Shown one piece after another: positions 12,736 through 25,380 of a stretch of 64,000 bases of DNA. The stretch's first letter is position 1. Each line of letters starts with the position of its first letter. This DNA comes from Chromobotia macracanthus. Lineage: Eukaryota; Chordata; Actinopteri; Cypriniformes; Botiidae. The stretch is taken from assembly GCA_036877525.1 (NCBI GenBank), contig JAZGTH010000005.1:9464001-9528000 (forward strand). The letters run 5' to 3'. Under the pieces are notes generated by a model. It was not told the origin of the DNA, searched no databases, and was given only the letters and a program-made list of their open reading frames with translations. A program made the position numbers and the translations under genes.

Positions 12736-14698
12736 ATGTCCGTGGGCAGTCAGAAGACCACCAGCCAGGCGATCCCGACCACCAGGCGAGTCACAGTCAA
12801 CGACGCGGCCCATATTCCCCATGATTATTCTACAACGCCCGGAGGAACCCTCTTTAGCACGACCCCCGGAGGTGAGCGCCGTGCCCTTGCAGAGGAAAAA
12901 CCTGAGTGCGTTTTCAGCTGTCGCAGGCCATGCATTGTTGTCGTTTCGTTGTCGACATTGCGATGCATTATCAAACGCGCGCGTCGTCTTTGTGCATGAC
13001 GGACCGCGGTGCGCGTGCTCCGCCGATTATGACCTCATAATGCTTCGAGTCCTTTGTTGTTTTGCTTTGAACTGCAGTGGACGACGTGCATTAAATGCGG
13101 GGATGTCACTGAGTAAAGACTTGTGTCGCTCGATTTGATGGCATTCAGTGTTGTGAAAGTTCATCGTCGTGGTCAGCGTGTTGAATTTCATGTGCACGAA
13201 GGCTCTGCGGCTCCCCAAATAGTCCGATGACTGTACGATCGCAGCTCATGATGTTGATTTTGTCCGATTTTGACGGTCTTGTGACTGCACGTTGGTTTCC
13301 TTATATAAACGGCCACTTCTGTTTTTCTAACTCATAAAAAAGTCTCGTCCTGTACTGTACCGTCGTGTACTTCATGTTTTCCAGCCGTGATGCAGCGCGC
13401 ATCATGTGGAGGGTTTATTTGTTGAATATTGCAGCGCTTTCATTGTGTTTTCTTTCGTGTACGGTAGATGCATGACGTGTAAACCGTACATCCCTGATTT
13501 CTATGTGCAAACGCATGCTTTTACTTGCTATCTGCGCCGTGATGCTTTGTAGTGCACTCGTTAGTGCGTTTCAACTCGCCGAGTTAACGCGGTTCAAGGA
13601 TATTTGCGTTGATGTGTGAAAAGGTTGACTTTGGGCTCAACTGGACTGATAAGACAGGAGCTGATGCACAGGTGCAGCCTGCTGCTCTTTGTTTGTGCTT
13701 CTCTTAACACGTTACTGATAAGGTGTTTTACTGCATGAAAATGTCTTTTAAACAGTGTGGTAAACATTGTAAGGTTTATCTTTTTAGAAAGGTGAATGTT
13801 GCAAACTGCACAGTCATGGAGACACGTTTGGACATGCACAGATCGAATGTAACCCGCAACACTTCACAAATGTGTCAGATATGGCGCAGTCTGAATGCAC
13901 CTGGCTTTTCTCCATGTTGCACAATCCCATGGGCCCTTGGTCAACACTGCATTCGTACCCTGATATAGTCCTTATGATAGCAGCCACCAAACTATGACCT
14001 CACTCATTAAATAAAAGCTCTCAGATATATGATTGGGTTAAGTGCTAATGACTAATTCAGCAAAGTCGTTGAATCCATGTGTTTACTACTCTGCTCAGGC
14101 ACACGGATCATCTATGATCGAAAATTCCTGCTGGACTGCCGCAGCTCCCCATTGGCTCGTACGCCCCCCTGCTGCCTCCCTGACATTCCAGGGGTGACCA
14201 GTCCCCCCCCGGACACCATAAATAATGACAAGGGCTACCCCAAACAGACTGTCATCAATAACAATATCAGCTCTCCAGCAGACAAGAGTGCAGGTACATT
14301 TCTGTCAGCCCAAACATCGTTGTTACACTGTTGCAGTTCTTGAACTCATTGATCTACAGCCATAATGTCTGTCTTTTAAATACTCGGTCTGTTGTTTAAA
14401 CATTAGAAGAAACAAGGATGAGGTTGAGAGCCTTAAATATGTTGAAAAGTGATCAGTTATTTGCCGGTATTTGCACAAATATTAAATTACAGAAATCACT
14501 TAATATACCAGTATTTGCACAAAAATTAAATAACAGAAATCGGTTATTAATCCAGTGTTTGCACAAATTGATTTACAAAAAAAACCCTAAAGGCCTTTTG
14601 GTTTAGCATGTTTTGATATTTACTCTTGACACAAATGTTTGTTAATGTTGTTAAATGTTTTCAAAGGAGATGATGCCCAGTTCGAAATGGATATCTAA
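12736..14698 (+). CDS. eif4ebp1: Eukaryotic translation initiation factor 4E-binding protein 1
   Basis: A cytoplasmic repressor of cap-dependent translation that binds eIF4E until mTORC1 phosphorylates it. Coding exons are 12736-12871, 14099-14293 and 14667-14698 (120 aa). Exon 1 starts MSVGSQKTTSQ and carries the paired phospho-threonine motif STTPGGTLFSTTPGG. Exon 2 starts with the eIF4E-binding motif YDRKFLL and has the proline-directed SSPLARTPP sites. The tiny last exon encodes the TOS motif FEMDI that recruits Raptor. The N-terminal RAIP motif reads QAIP here. I prefer 4E-BP1 over 4E-BP2 because the gene lies next to an ank1-type ankyrin, as in human 8p11, but sequence alone does not exclude 4E-BP2. 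4E-BP3 is less likely because the N-terminal QAIP region is present. Its 3' end converges on ndr1. Confidence 0.9.
12872..14098 (+). other. eif4ebp1 intron 1
   Basis: The first 700 bases are CpG-rich for this AT-rich locus and probably continue the promoter island; the rest is plain intron. No coding exon is visible in either strand. Confidence 0.6.
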
Positions 14699-15361
14699 CT
14701 ACAATAGAGGACCCGCTACACGAAGGAGGCCACGACTGTAACAGATATTACTGTGATGATAACTGTTCCTTGAGAGGATAAATGCACAGAAGAGTTCTCT
14801 TTTCATGTCATCTGTTTATTTTCTTTATGTGCTGTTCCAATGGCATTTTCTTTTCCTGTAATAATGCTGTCAGTCAGGACACGCACAAGCCATTATGTTT
14901 GATTCTCAACATCAGCTAACACTGTTGTGCCTGAAAGAGCCACTGTCTCAGATGTCAGATCAGTGCATCAAAAGCACACCGATGCAGGTAATCCTGCTCA
15001 GCTGTATTTCTGCCTAAAACATGGGGGACATCTTAAAAACCACCATGTTACATCACTTGATACAGATTGTTTGTGTAGTTTTGCAAAACGATCAGCAGGG
15101 GGAGCAACAGTGCTTTTATTGGTTGTTTACATTGGAGGAAAACCAGGCAAACAAACTCAAATGGAACTCCTACATTTAACCTGCCTTGATAAATTTGACC
15201 ACTTTCCATTTGGCATTTTGTAATGATAAAATCAAATTATTTCTGTTCATCATGAAGAACATTTTCACCCAAAGTGTTATTCAACAAAATGTAAAATGCC
15301 TTTTTTTTTTTGCTGTGAAGTTCTCTGAACTGTCCTGTAATTCCTGAAGAGACATTTAAGC

Positions 15362-15367
15362 ATTAAA
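15362..15367 (+). terminator. Candidate poly(A) signal of eif4ebp1 (ATTAAA)
   Basis: This variant signal lies about 660 bp after the eif4ebp1 stop. I saw no AATAAA on the + strand between 14699 and this point. Confidence 0.35.
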
Positions 15368-15469
15368 AAAATACCATGAACACCAGTGAATTGATTGTTT
15401 TCTCTGTTGATCTTTAGATATCATTTTTTTAAAGAGTGCTACAAAACACAAATCACATTTTAAACACAT

Positions 15470-15475
15470 TTTATT
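15470..15475 (-). terminator. Poly(A) signal of ndr1
   Basis: TTTATT on the + strand is AATAAA on the minus strand, about 310 bp beyond the ndr1 stop codon. It faces the eif4ebp1 3' end about 100 bp away. Confidence 0.6.
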
Positions 15476-15786
15476 AAATTGGGCAATATACATACTCTGC
15501 AATTTACAAATTGGTAAACACAAAAAGTATTAATCTTTCAAAAATGGCTTCAAGTAATCCAGGTGCCTCTGTGCAGGATACCTCAAAGTAGAAATATTGT
15601 AGAAATATAAGGTAATACAATTTATTCTCATAATAAGAATTCCATGTCCAAAACAGTAAAGCCAAATTAGCTCTCATCCAGGACGAGTATTATCATATTG
15701 TCATTTGTGCTCGTATATATTTTTGGTTTTGAGGAGCATATCCAAAGAAAGTGCTAATGTTGAGTTCAGTTTGGGATTTGGAGGGG

Positions 15787-17695
15787 TCAGTGGCAACCAC
15801 ATTCTCCCACCACCATCCCCTCGTGGTGTCTCATAACCATCTTCCCATTCTCATAGTAGAGCATGGAGAGTGGAGCCAGACGGGTGGGTACACAGGACAC
15901 GCAGGGGACCCGGTCTGGGTGGTGCAACTTCAAAAGACTCTGCAAATGAGAACAAAAGACAAACGTTAAAGTCACTCCAGCAATAAATCAGCAATTTAAA
16001 GCAACAACTGAATCAATGCCTGAATTAAAAAGACACTTACCTGCATGTAGGCATGGTTGGTTGGGGTGAAGGTCTCATCTACGGGTGTAGGGCAGCTGCC
16101 CTCACAGCGATATGCATTGTAACGCTTTGGATACACAATCCAGTCGCTCCAGCCGATCTGATCGAAGTCCACCCACATGTCCACCTTTCTGCAGAGTGAT
16201 TTCTTCTCACCGCCTTCCTGTGAAGCACCAGGGGTCAGGCCAGGTCCCGCTCCACCACGCACTCTCTCACCAGATCTGTGGTTCCTCTTGTGGCGTCGGG
16301 TCACAGATTCCCCCCTGCTGGTGGCCCGGTCTAGGGCCACATACTTGGAGTGCTCAGCGGTCTGGATGAGAGTGGATGTCTTAGCTTGGTTCTGCTTGGA
16401 ATAAACCACCATCATGACCCTGTTTGCCGTGGGAAGCTGCTCGCTCTGTCCCTCATCCTCCTTGCTTTCTGATGCAGACATCTGGGCATGTTCCTCCGTG
16501 AGCATGGTCTCACCCTGATGCAACCAGTATTTAAGCAGTGCTGTGATATTGAAGACCTTCCAGGAGGAATGGGAGGCTGGGTTGCTTGGTTTGGCTTTCA
16601 CACTGCCGAGGTGAAGCCGCGCTTCAGTGCATGGGTTCTGGTCACACTCACGTTTGGACACGTGGTAAATGTCCACTTCTGTGTCGCTGGTGGAAGGAAA
16701 TTCTGGAAGGCGAATCCGTAGTTCAGATCGCTGGATGGTGTCGCTTGATGATATGGAGGACATGTCGAATGTCACCGCCCATTTTTCACCAACCTGTTGG
16801 CAACCTGAAAAATATTTTGAAAAAAATCAGGATAGTCAATTAAGAGGTCTGGAAGGATAAATGATGTGTGGTACTTAATTAAGTTTTCACACACGGTCCT
16901 TCGGGACGAGCAGTTCATTTCTTATTGTGTAGATGTGTATTGCTGCCCAAGCCACTTTGAAACAGACGTCTTGACCCTAATACACACGCTGACTAATAAG
17001 CATAATACATGACTTGGCTAATAGCACCAGCCCATCAAATTAAGTGCTCGGTCGCACTGAGTAATTTAACATGTCATAATATTACACATACATTTAACCC
17101 GTGTGAGTCAAAAAAAATCCCATTTTAATTTCCAAAATCAATGATGAAATAATACTTAATCGACTTCATTTAAAAAAATATCTAAACATACTAGCCCATC
17201 AAACAGTGTCATGGTGTTACACATACATGCAGCTTGTACTTAGTGGAAAAAGCTTAATATTAATTTTCGTGTTAAATATGATTTATAGCTCAATATAGAT
17301 TTCTGATATGATATTATATGATAACCCGTGATATAATGCATACCTTATAAATAAAGCGTCTGGCAAATGCATATATGGAATAGTAAATATCTAAATATAT
17401 TATCTAAATAATATTATTGTTGCTACTTACTTTTGGCGACGAGACTCAGGACCGAATCGGAGTCGTACAGAGTTGGGTTTTCGTGGCTCATTTGTTTATC
17501 GTCCCCGGTCAGCAGGGTCCGGTAGAGGTGGATCATATAAAGAGGGTATCTGTTCGTGCTTCGGCCAGCCTGACCTCCGGTGCTCCTGCCAGCTGTGCGC
17601 ATCCGGTTCCTGAAGGCTTCGTGGTATCCAGGAAAGGAGGATGCGCACACGGAACCGACCCACAGGACGAGAAGTGCGCAGACGGATCGCCTCAT
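15787..17695 (-). CDS. ndr1: Nodal-related TGF-beta ligand, Squint type
   Basis: A secreted TGF-beta family ligand that signals through activin-type receptors and EGF-CFC co-receptors for mesendoderm and left-right patterning. Minus-strand exons are 17695-17431, 16804-16041 and 15939-15787 (393 aa). The first about 19 residues form a signal peptide (MRRSVCALLVLWVGSVCAS). A prodomain follows, then a dibasic cleavage site RRHKR near residue 260. The mature domain has the seven-cysteine knot: CRKVDMWVDF, YRCEGSCP, VPCVSCVPTRLAPLSMLYY, and terminal GECGCH. The three-exon layout, with the last intron after NHAYMQ, fits the nodal family. The length and the 4E-BP1 neighbour favour ndr1 over the longer ndr2/cyclops, which lies by the EIF4EBP2-type block. 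Expression is probably autoregulated through intron 1. Confidence 0.9.
16934..16986. promoter_or_regulatory. Candidate Nodal-responsive enhancer in ndr1 intron 1 (FoxH1-Smad-FoxH1)
   Basis: TGTGTATT at 16934-16941 and its exact reverse complement AATACACA at 16979-16986 both fit the FoxH1 octamer TGT(G/T)(G/T)ATT. Between them, 16963-16972 reads CAGACGTCTT, containing a CAGAC Smad-type box inside an AGACGTCT palindrome. Known nodal genes carry paired FoxH1 sites in intron 1 that mediate autoregulation. Function here is inferred from motif and position. Confidence 0.55.
17351..17376 (+). mobile_element. Fragment of a teleost SINE/LINE 3' tail
   Basis: AATAAAGCGTCTGGCAAATG is the typical 3' tail seen on the SINE copies at 27881 and 29246. 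Only this fragment remains, in ndr1 intron 1 close to exon 1. Confidence 0.5.
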
Positions 17696-17812
17696 ACCTC
17701 AACCCAATGAGTTATAATCCAGCACGGAAAGAAACGGAAGATCTCAAGATCCTTCTCCTACACCTTACTTCTGCAGAATGAAGGTCATGGGTGCTGACCG
17801 GCCGGCTAAGTT

Positions 17813-17820
17813 TACTTATA
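17813..17820 (-). promoter_or_regulatory. TATA-like box of ndr1
   Basis: The minus strand reads TATAAGTA about 120 bp upstream of the ndr1 start codon, a suitable distance for a core promoter with a short 5' UTR. No other TATA-like element was noted between it and the ATG. Confidence 0.4.
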
Positions 17821-18999
17821 GAAACTGGCAGTCTTTTGATGGTCCGAGGGGTCATTTGGGTCTTTGAAGTACCCCTGTGATCCATGCTCGATCAGGGGGA
17901 GTTTAAAGAGGTTCATGTCCCTGTACCGAAACCAGCAGTCTTTTGTGCGCAAAAAGGTGCGAAAACGTTCATTCTTCCTCTGTGTATTGGAGGGCCTTTT
18001 AAAAGCCAACTACAACAATAATATTAGTGGACTACATTTGTTCATCAATGTAACTTTGATTAAAAGGAGAAACACTCCGGCTGCTGGATGATTTCTTAGT
18101 TTGAATGAAAATAGAGGAAGCAATTGCGTTTCTTGCGCCTTATATTAGAAGATTATATATAATAGTATGTCATTGAAAACGTCCACATTATTCTCACAAC
18201 AACAGTTGAAGTCATCTATTCATTAGGTTTGCTCGTTTTACATATGGTGTCAGATTATGTGGGCTAATGTATTGTCTTACATTGTATATTTTATTATACA
18301 TTTAGCTCTCTGCAGGTGACCTGAATATGAATAAACATGCGCTATTTTAATTGGTGCAGGCTAATGGATGACCTGTTGTGTAAGAGAGTTACAGGTAAAA
18401 TACAATAATTTTGTTTGTTTAGCATTGTCAAATGTACAAAGAAATATCGAACAACACTAGCCTAGACATAACAGCACAGTAAACATTAGCAATTCATGGA
18501 CATATTAAAAGACTGCAACCCCTGGTTGCTTTTTCCCACATGCACTTTGGAGATCATCCATCAAGAGGCGCTGTTCTCACAATTCATCGATGTGTAACGA
18601 TGATGCTCCATAATATGATTTGCCAAATTGTAATCAAACTCAATATGGCTCTTTATAGGACAGCAAAAATATCGACTGTTCATCCTTGGACCAGTCGTGT
18701 CTGCTGACACTCTCTGTATGATCTGTTGACAAGTGTGCGCTCATTTCGAGTGCTCAGGTGAGATTCATTTCCAAACAGACAACAAGCATCATTATTCCGC
18801 CTAACAGAACTGAAGCAGACCAGCTGTGAATGTCAGTGGCAATCTCACACATAGCAACACTGATAACACAGAAATTGGCACCGAGCCTTTCCCCCCATTC
18901 ATATCCATCTATCTTTCTGCCTGTCTGTCTGTCTGTCCGTCCAGCTAACAATTTAAGTTGTAAAAAAGAAACAAAACTGGGTAATTGTTTGGTAATTGT

Positions 19000-19082
19000 T
19001 TTATCTATCTGTCTGTCTGTCTGTCTGTCTGTCTGTATTTATGTATGTCCGCCCGCCCGCCCTCCCGCCCGCCCTCTCTCTT
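19000..19082. repeat. (TCTG)n followed by (CCCG)n tract
   Basis: A run of TCTG units passes into GCCCGCCCGCC-type cytosine-rich units and then CT-rich sequence. A shorter TCTG run lies at about 18922-18940. Frames across it are repeat translations. Confidence 0.9.
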
Positions 19083-22000
19083 AGCTATTGCTCTTTTTCT
19101 TCTGTGCATTTAAGACTCAAGAGATCATTGTCGCTCTGTTTGATTGATTGTGGATGTGTGGCATGATATGGACTCCGCAGAACTAGGTGATGCTGACCTG
19201 CTGTGACAGATACGCCTTGCTCTGGGCAGACGGCCTAATTAATCGCCAGGGACCCTGATTGCTGAGAATCGGTTTGCAAAACAGAGACCTTAGGCCTCTC
19301 CTGTAGGAAAAAAACGGAGCGTGGAGAAGGAAAACAGAATCAAGCCCTTTGTGTGGCACTGGAAGAAAAGTGCATACTGGCGTTAGAGATGGCAACAAAA
19401 CAAAAAGGCCATGAAATATGAAAGGGCCGCCTTTGTGTCATTTGAATAATGGGGATAATTACCCTCTGTCCGGCAAAGCACCTGCATTTGAAATAAGCCT
19501 TTGATGCCGACTTAAATCCAGTGAGATGGTGCTGTTTGATTAAGATTCAGGCGTAGACTATCTCTGCCTTTACGACAGCTGGAGAGATCACTTTGTCAAC
19601 AAGCTGCCTGCACACATGTGATAAATAAGATATACATCTGTGTAATGTATGCATTGCAGCCTCTTTGCTTTTTTCAATTTTTTTCAATAAACCTCTCGCT
19701 ATCAAAGTGGAGATAACGGTAGTCTTATATTAATATTATTTGCTAATTCCAGCCAGACCTGCCGCTTTCTAAGCAGACCGGACATCATGGTTCGTCAGAT
19801 AGCTCTGTATGCCAGATAAACAGGCTTCTCACAGATAGTCTTTAAGCACCTACAAAGCTATCGCTTTTTAATTTGGTAGCACTGCCAGAAATCCATAGAA
19901 GAATCAACGTTTCTCATTAAACCACAGTCCTGACATTGTTCGGTAGGAATTACTTTTTCTTCCATCACCGTGATAGCAAAAATTGCAGGGACATTGTAAG
20001 ACGAAGGCAATGAAATTGCTCAGAAAGTAGTATGTTTTTATTCATTGTCCTCAGAGCAAGAGAGGCAAGAGTGTATACGGAAAAAGACCAGCGTCGATAA
20101 GAGCTTGAATCTCACACCATGATGTGCTACAATACGGCCAGTTCAGTATGTTACAGGTGTTACAGGAGAGCCGCATGTCCAGAATAATAGTGTTGTATGA
20201 ATCTGTGTATTGTTACATATATCTCAGACTTGTTGTCACAATATTACAGTTGTTAAACCTTTTGCTGAGCATGCAGAATAGATTTTGTAGGCCAACACAG
20301 TGTTCCACTTTTCAAAGCTCTGACATATTACAGCTGTCATAATGGATGAAGCAGACATTCTGTATTGTCAGGAATGACTCTGAATAGAAAGAAGTGGTTT
20401 GCTGTCTCCATGGCTGCCATTGAGGTAAAGCAGTCTGTTGAGAAGATTCGGGATCATTTCAGGGGGACATTTTGAGGTTGATTTTTTTAGTACACATGGT
20501 CTTTTATAAGTGTCAGGTTGTTACATTTGAGGCAAGTTGTAACATTTTTATATGTTGTAATTTTATACATTTTATTATTTACAATTATTTTTTAGCATTA
20601 ACAGTAGTTGGTAGTTTAATGCTGCCTTTTCCATTTTGTTGTCCCATGAATGATGTTTGTTTCATAAGTGTTTTCATGCTTAAATTAAGCTTTAAAAAGT
20701 TTATAAAAGAAATATTTACTCAAGTACAACAAGACCACAATTTTAAATGACATCACCAAGAAAATAAATAGAACAAATATTCCAGATATGAGTATTGCTT
20801 CTGGTGATAAAATCCACTTTCACGCTTCTTAAAATGTTGAATGTTGGTGGAGGACATAGGTGACTTCTGTACAATCTTTAGTCAATGCCTTCATAAGAAA
20901 ATAATTATCATCAAGCTGTACTTTTGTCAGCACCATTCTGGTCATCTTTTGCTTGTCATTTCCTCTCTACTACATCCAGCTCTGTGTCAATCTAATTCTG
21001 CTACGGTAAATCTCAAGATTTTCAGGACAGCTGGAATTGACAGAAATGGAGCGTTTGCCACTAGAACAGGATAATGAGTGTTTGTGCTTACAGAACTTTG
21101 CCAAAAAGCTTATACTTCAAAATACTGCTGCCTCATTTTTACACAATTTTCTGATTTCTTTTTTATTTCGATCTGTAAGATTAGGATCTTGGAGGTAGTG
21201 ATCCAGAATTCTTATTCTTCAGAACACATTCATAATTGTCTTCTACACCTCTAATAAAAGAACCCACAATCTAAAACTAATTGGAAGTAGAGTAACATTT
21301 ATCTTTGAGCTAACAGGTAACACATGTAAACAAAAGTTAAGGTTTTTGACCACATGCCATAGATGAAAGTGTTTGGTTTATTTTGAAGATCAAAGTCACG
21401 TCCTTTCATTTAAAATGTGTACTTCTCCACAAATTGGAACCCATCTTTGTCCAACCTTCCTATGATGTTTTAAATCAAAGATTTCAAGAACCCTTGTGTC
21501 ATGTCCAAATAAATATGTTTACGCCTTCAGCGTAAATTCAGGTTACTTCTCTGGATTCAAAAGCTCCATGAATGTTAGACAGATAACACAGTTTGCTTTC
21601 TGAAGGTTGAAGTGTTTCTGATGCCATGTGTGCCACAGAAGTGGGAGATAATGCCAGTTCCTAAAGCCAGCCAGGTAAACCTCAGCATACCACCTTATCT
21701 CTGATTTCTCACAACCACACCACAGCTTCGGTTCCAAATAGTTCTAATGTTGAATGTGGGAAAAAATAAAGAAATTTTTTTTGAGGAAGAGGTTTAGGAG
21801 AGATAAAACAGGCTCTTTTGGGTAAACTGTCAGTCTGGTTTATCATGCTAGCGAGCTGTATCTATTTCTGTTTGTCACCAAATTTTACTCTGATTGATGG
21901 TGACAGACTTAAATATAGAGTTAAATATGACAAAGTCTCTTGTCCTCAAGTTGGAGGGTAAAGCTCACATCAAACACTCAATGCAACATGTTTGAAATGA

Positions 22001-24339
22001 CACAGAAATCTTAATTAAAACACTTTTCTGTTTTTTAACAATCTGTGGGTTGTCATATTGTTTCCCAAAGGTGTTTTCTGCCTATTTAACTTGTATAATA
22101 TGGTAGAGGAGGCTGTGAAGCAACGATTTCAAAAGTCTCTTTGAACTTTCAGGAATAAAAGAATTATGGCGTGACCTTGTTCTTTTTTCATGCAGAGTGA
22201 TTCTCAGCTCTCAGATTTTTTAGTGGCTTTGGATATGAGGGCTCACATTTACATTTTTTCATTTCAAAGTCAACTTTTTCATGACTACATGAAAACAATT
22301 GAGAGACAAGTCTATTTGTCTAGGCGAAAACAGTATTTTTTGGTATTTTAATATTCATGTTCCGGCCAACCTTCTCCCAATACAAAAATAAAAATGCAAA
22401 GAAATCAATAAACATTGCAATCGGAGTAAACACATGGCTGGAGCCTACGATAATGGATAATATGAATTTCAGAGCTTGTCTGAAGTTATTTAGCTGGCAT
22501 TCATTATCATTCTCCGTGATGACATCAATCAGTCGAAGGGCAAGGTAAGAGCCCCTCAGATGTCGAAAATGACACGTCTTCTCTTGGTTTGATTGCAGTC
22601 ATCTCATATAGGCAGGATAACAGCTGTGGGTGCTACCACTGTCATTGAGCAAATGATTCCTGTCATCCTCCGTGTCACAACTCAGGGGTCAGTCCTTCAA
22701 AATACAATTTGTGCAGCATATTGCAATTATCACGGCATAAAGAGAAGGTGGCAAGCACATCATATATGTGATTTAAGACGCATGTTGATTTAGAAAGTGT
22801 TCTTTTGAATAATATGGGGTTTGTTTTCTACTTAGCACGGAAATGATACCAGTGACTCATGCCTTTTATCTTGGTGATCTGTGTGAACTTCCTTCAACCA
22901 GAGATGACGGCAGTGAGGTGAGTCACGGTGATTTGATGGATGGCTGTTGAGCAGAGGTCAATGAAAGCTGCAGGATGAAGCTTCATTAAAATATTCTTCA
23001 ATTATCAAATCTTAGTTTTTTTAGGTAATACCAATAAATGCCTTTCAAAGAGCATATTTACATAATGTTGACTGATTTGTATTTTCTGATTTATATTGTC
23101 TATGAAGACTGTATAGTGGCTGAGAACATAGTTTGTGGACAGAAGTTTTTTCTCAGAAGTGTGTGTGGTCTGTTGGAGAAATGATGAAGGATCTGTTGGT
23201 TTGGACATCTGTATTCCAGGTATGCGGATGCCGCTGACCACATCACTCACTGAGGCTGTGAGCAGATGTGATGTGCACCAGAGGGAGAAAGCAGAAGAGC
23301 AAATCAATATTCACTCATGTGAGTGCAGAGGTTTGTCGGTCATCACCGCACTGATTACACATTACATGCAGGCCTGAATGGGTGATGCAGAAATAGGTGA
23401 TACTGTAAAAAATGGCATTTTAATTCAAAATGTGTTTTTTTCCAAAAAGAAATTCCTAGCGTAATATTTTTTAAAATTACATTTACATTTATGCATTTGG
23501 ATAATTTCAATCTAGTTGTGTTTGTGCCCTGCTTTGCATTTTCAAGGCACAGGAAAAATATATGTATTATGTAATGTATTAATACACATATTAAATGTGT
23601 TTGTGTTCTAATGATCTAAATGTCATTTAAATGTTTATGAAAATTCCTGCATTTGAAATCCATGATGTCCATTTGAAACCACATGAACTCTCATGAAAAA
23701 AGAGTCTGTGCCATAAATTCCTGTATAGCTGCTTTAGCTTTTATAAACTGACTTAAGCTTTGCAGCTTACTTAAGCTTCTACTAACTGTTTCAGTTCAGT
23801 ATTCCTGGTTAGACATCATGCAATTAGGTGTCACATCTAAAAGGAGAGTTAAAGACAGCAGCTGAAACCGGCTGCTTTCAGCCTCCTGGGGTTTTCTCAG
23901 TTTTCTCGCTTGGAATGGTGAGACATTGATGACGCCGGCTAATCTGGACATATCAAGCTGTGTGAGCTTGTTTATGGTCTCCTGATCACTCAGAAGCTTT
24001 GTGTGTTTACTGACTGCAACACTAAGAATAGTCCAATCCCAAAGGAAAAAGAACAATTATATGCTTTGTGAGTATGTTCACCCCAATGGCATCAACAGTT
24101 TGTTGGTATTTGCTGGTATAAAATCCAGCACAATGCTGCTTAATATCCTAAGTAAATTAAAAACAGTTTGAGGCGCTCAGGCTTGACCTTGAGCAATGGT
24201 TATATTAGGGTTTGGTAAACAAAACTTTGACAAAGTTTTCCTATAATGAATAAAGTTCCTTCGCTAAAGCTGAGGGATGTGACTGGAATTGTTGGAACTC
24301 ATCTGAACCCTTTAACACATTTTAATTAGTTTTAAGGAA

Positions 24340-24698
24340 AAAAGTTGGCTAACGTTCTCTTAAATTCCTCTCCAAGTTATCAAAAACATTCTTGCAGTAA
24401 CATTATTACAGCTGTTTTAATGTTATATATCATATATATCAAAAATGTTATTCATAAGTTGTTAGTGGCATGTTTTAAAAACAAATACAGAACTAGCAAA
24501 CGTTACAAAATAACATTATAACAAAAGAAACAAAAAAGTTAATACAATGTCTATAAACTGGGCGTTTTGAACGTTCCTAGAACATTCAAAATAGAATTAT
24601 AAATAACATTACAATTATAAATGTTACTTAATAACATTTTGTTACTTAATGAAAATGTTAGGGAAATATGATCCTACACCCTAAAATTGGTAGCTGGG
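24340..24698 (+). mobile_element. MITE family B, copy 1
   Basis: A roughly 350-bp AT-rich element is marked by 'ggctaacgttct' at the left, internal 'attcttgcagtaacatta', 'aagttgttagtgg' and 'cattcctagaacat'-like blocks, and the right terminus CTAAAATTGGTAGCTGGGAA. The same blocks in the same order recur in several copies in the window. There is no ORF for a transposase. Confidence 0.75.
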
Positions 24699-25100
24699 AA
24701 TATCTTAATTCTGTTCTGCTTTATGTACAGTGAGACTGCTTGCCACCATAAAAATACAGGTGGTGAAACAGAGGGTTACATGATCAATTAAAGTTGATCA
24801 AAATTGGACTAATAACCGGCGAATTTGTAAAGCCGGGGCAGCCACTCAACCCGGAAGACCAACTACTGACACAACACACAACATGAAGGATCAGAAAAAA
24901 TACAACAAAGTATAAACGTTAATATGTGTGTGATATGAGGTCCGATAGTGTAAAAACTGCAGGAGGGAAATGTAATGAATGTATGGCAGGACTGTGTGTG
25001 CACCTGCTGCAGGACTGAGGTAAGTGCACACCGCTGCTACTATTGTAAATTATTATGTGTGCGAATAACGCATTCAGGCAGTGCACAGTGTTACCCAAGC

Positions 25101-25380
25101 TCCAGCTAACAGTTGTAGGTTGTAAGAACATTTCCCTAACGTTTCCATAATGACTGAAATGTTACAAATGTTACAAAAACTTTCAAAATGTATAATATGT
25201 AAACTATATTCCAACATCCCGTTTTTGAAACATCACACTAACAACTTAAATGTGATATATGTGATATATAACGTTAAAAAACGTTCTACTAACGTTACTG
25301 CAAGAATGTTTTTGATAACTTGGAGAGAACTTTTAGAGAATATTAGGCAACATTCTGAGAGTATTCCCTGTTAGTTGGGG
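25101..25380 (-). mobile_element. MITE family B, copy 2
   Basis: This copy is inverted relative to copy 1: it begins CCAGCTAACAGTTGTAGGTT and ends CTGTTAGTTGGGG. The shared internal blocks 'actaacgttactgcaagaat' and 'cttggagagaacttttagag' are present. Confidence 0.8.

Noticed and set aside
15787..17695. Assignment as ndr2/cyclops
   Set aside because: The predicted length (393 aa) and the 4E-BP1/ank1 neighbours fit ndr1 better, though alignment and phylogeny would be needed to settle it.
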